64,000 nucleotides of DNA. Source: Rhizophagus clarus (lineage: Eukaryota > Glomeromycota > Glomeromycetes > Glomerales > Glomeraceae). The stretch lies in the NCBI GenBank assembly GCA_015698045.1, contig BLAL01000165.1, positions 720,001 to 784,000 of the forward strand. Direction: 5' to 3'. How positions within the stretch are numbered: the first letter of the stretch is position 1; each line of letters opens with the position of its first letter. Below are positions 62,501-64,000 of the stretch, piece by piece. The position numbers and the translations under genes were made by a program. The notes under the pieces were generated by a model. The model was given only the letters and a program-made list of their open reading frames with translations, ran no database searches and was not told the origin of the DNA.

Positions 62501-64000
62501 TTGTCATAGCTTCATTTACTTTAGGGTTAGGGTCATATTGAAATCTATATAATCTAGGTATTAAATCTTTTAAATATGGTTCCAACTCCTTCTCTGCTTG
62601 AGCTAAAATAGTCGAGAATCCAAATGCTGCTCCTTTACGTGATTGCCACATAGCATTATGACTAGCTAGTTGCATAAATTTGTAAACTAGCTCTGGCTGG
62701 TTCATATCAGAAGCCAAAGAAAGAATAGATTGATAAGTTGAAATGGCTGATCCATCAGGAGTTTGTCCAAGTGTATTTGAATCAAACAGTTGGGTATCTC
62801 GATCTATTGTTTCCTTTGGACGTTTTCCCTCGCTAAACATTTCAACAAGAGAATCAACAAGCCGTTCTTTCATTTTTTGATCTCCTAATTCATAAACAAG
62901 ACCAATACCCTTGGAAGCGACTTCCTGAGTAAACTCTTAAAAAGTTAAAGTTCAAAATTAGTATTCTATTATAAATTGAAAAAAAAGACAAAGAAATAAA
63001 TACCGTCGCGATCCGCCAAAAGAAGAGAAAATGCTCCGTGTATTCTAGGTAATGTAGCCTAAAAATAAAGTATGATGTAAGTGTGTTTAAACCATTTATA
63101 AGAACAATAATAAATCTAATATCATTTTTATATTACCTTAACGATTTCATGTTTAGAACAGAATTTTACTAAACATAACATCCAAACACAAACAGCTTTT
63201 TTCGCTGCTGTCCTGTTTGAAGGCAGCAAATCATTAAATATCTTGTTTAAAACTCCTTCCATAACAGCATTATCAATTGTCATTGATGGAGGAGGAACAT
63301 CTGCAATGTCCAAATATAGATCCATTTCATTACTCTCCCACCCTGCAGTCATACAAGTGATTGACGCGCCAATCGTAAAATGAACCTCTACTTGTTTATT
63401 AATAATTGATGCTAGGTCGTAGAATAATGTTAAAACCTTTTCTGAATATGTAGGATCTCCAAGTGCAATATGACCAAGTGCGGTGATAGCTGTTTCTTGG
63501 GTCTAGCATAATTAAATTATTTAATCAATTAAATAAATATTTTCAAATTTATAATCAATTATAAGCATACCTTAACATCTTTAGTGGTCTTAACAATGGT
63601 AATTAATTTCTCCACAATATTTGTGAGAAAATCTATACCAGATGAATTTTCACTAATCTTATCTTTTCCTTTATCGTTAATATCTGAGAAAACTGATAAT
63701 GGAGTGTATCTACAAGCCTCACTCAAAGCTTTAGACGCGCCAATAACACGCAAACTTGTGGATGAATTTAAATCCAAAGCAATTAGTTCAATAGCCTCTA
63801 TTATAAGATTTGGTGATACTATGGATTTAAACGTTCCAGGATATCGATAAGTCAACCGGCCAATTATATATCCCAAGGCAAGGATACTTCCATGGTGATA
63901 TTCGGATGTCTATTTAAAATCAAATATTTCACAAACAAATTTTTTTGCTGCTAAAAAAAAAAAAAATAATAATAAATAAATTCTAAACCTGTCGAGAACG
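59599..64000 (-). CDS. ECM29: Proteasome adaptor/scaffold ECM29, C-terminal part
   Basis: Sixteen exons in the window, from the fragment 63989-64000 through 63571-63909, 63137-63502, 63004-63058, 62383-62935, 62196-62301, 61836-62127, 61709-61755, 61475-61624, 61184-61409, 60926-61099, 60727-60855, 60480-60655, 60145-60409, 59808-60074 to 59599-59732. All phases close; about 1096 residues are encoded. Ecm29 is a long HEAT-repeat protein of roughly 1800-1900 residues that tethers the 26S proteasome core and regulatory particle, so the N-terminal 40% lies beyond the right edge. Helical HEAT-like repeats run throughout; landmark segments are WQSRKGAAFGFSTI, LWRTRESRC, MMEGIESCIDYID and SGRTWAGKEALVEAL. 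The 3' end is 116 bases from the convergent basic-protein gene. Confidence 0.92.

Noticed and set aside
1..64000. CRISPR arrays, rRNA and tRNA genes
   Set aside because: No spaced identical repeats, no rRNA-like segment and no credible tRNA cloverleaf were seen; by-eye search only, so a tRNA scan could still find one.

Overview
The window looks like nuclear DNA of an arbuscular-mycorrhizal fungus (Glomeromycotina, Rhizophagus-like). The evidence is: very AT-rich sequence full of poly-A/T runs; genes cut by many short GT-AG introns; an HMG-box protein of the expanded MATA-HMG type; tyrosine-kinase-like (TKL) kinases fused to Sel1 or TPR repeats; and a FLYWCH-type relic. The assignment is inference from gene content; no species-level marker is visible. 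Splice sites were read by eye, and the exon phases were checked to close in frame.

Layout. 1-16.9 kb is almost empty: one single-exon HMG-box gene (4003-4863) in low-complexity sequence with microsatellites, short tandem repeats, hairpins and a 23-base C run. At 16.96-19.80 kb lies a five-exon gene with a degenerate kinase domain (probable pseudokinase), a Thr/Pro-rich linker and Sel1 repeats.

20.7-50.1 kb is an accessory region built from one gene family: TKL kinase + disordered linker + helical region + degenerate RING/U-box-like motif + TPR array + small C-terminal domain. Copies A (minus, 20671-26331) and C (plus, 43033-48698) are intact with the same nine-exon structure. Copy B (minus, 30129-35583) is a pseudogene with several frameshifts. 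Shorter relics lie at 27.3, 28.6-29.6, 37.6-38.4, 39.0-39.5, 40.5-40.9 and 49.4-49.9 kb. Between them are short elements with terminal inverted repeats, including a pogo-like one with TA duplications, a FLYWCH relic and a long hairpin. A conserved block about 80-135 bp upstream of the ATG of A, B and C looks like a shared promoter element.

50.4-64 kb is compact housekeeping DNA: mitochondrial tRNA 2-thiouridylase (MTU1/SLM3 type, 13 exons); a small gene with a duplicated SHOCT-like module; a divergent DnaJ/X-domain co-chaperone whose N-terminus carries the same module; glutamate 5-kinase (PRO1, proline synthesis); a divergent small basic protein of unknown role; and the C-terminal part of the proteasome adaptor ECM29, which runs off the right edge. 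The contrast between this gene-dense half and the duplicated, element-rich kinase half is the main large-scale feature.
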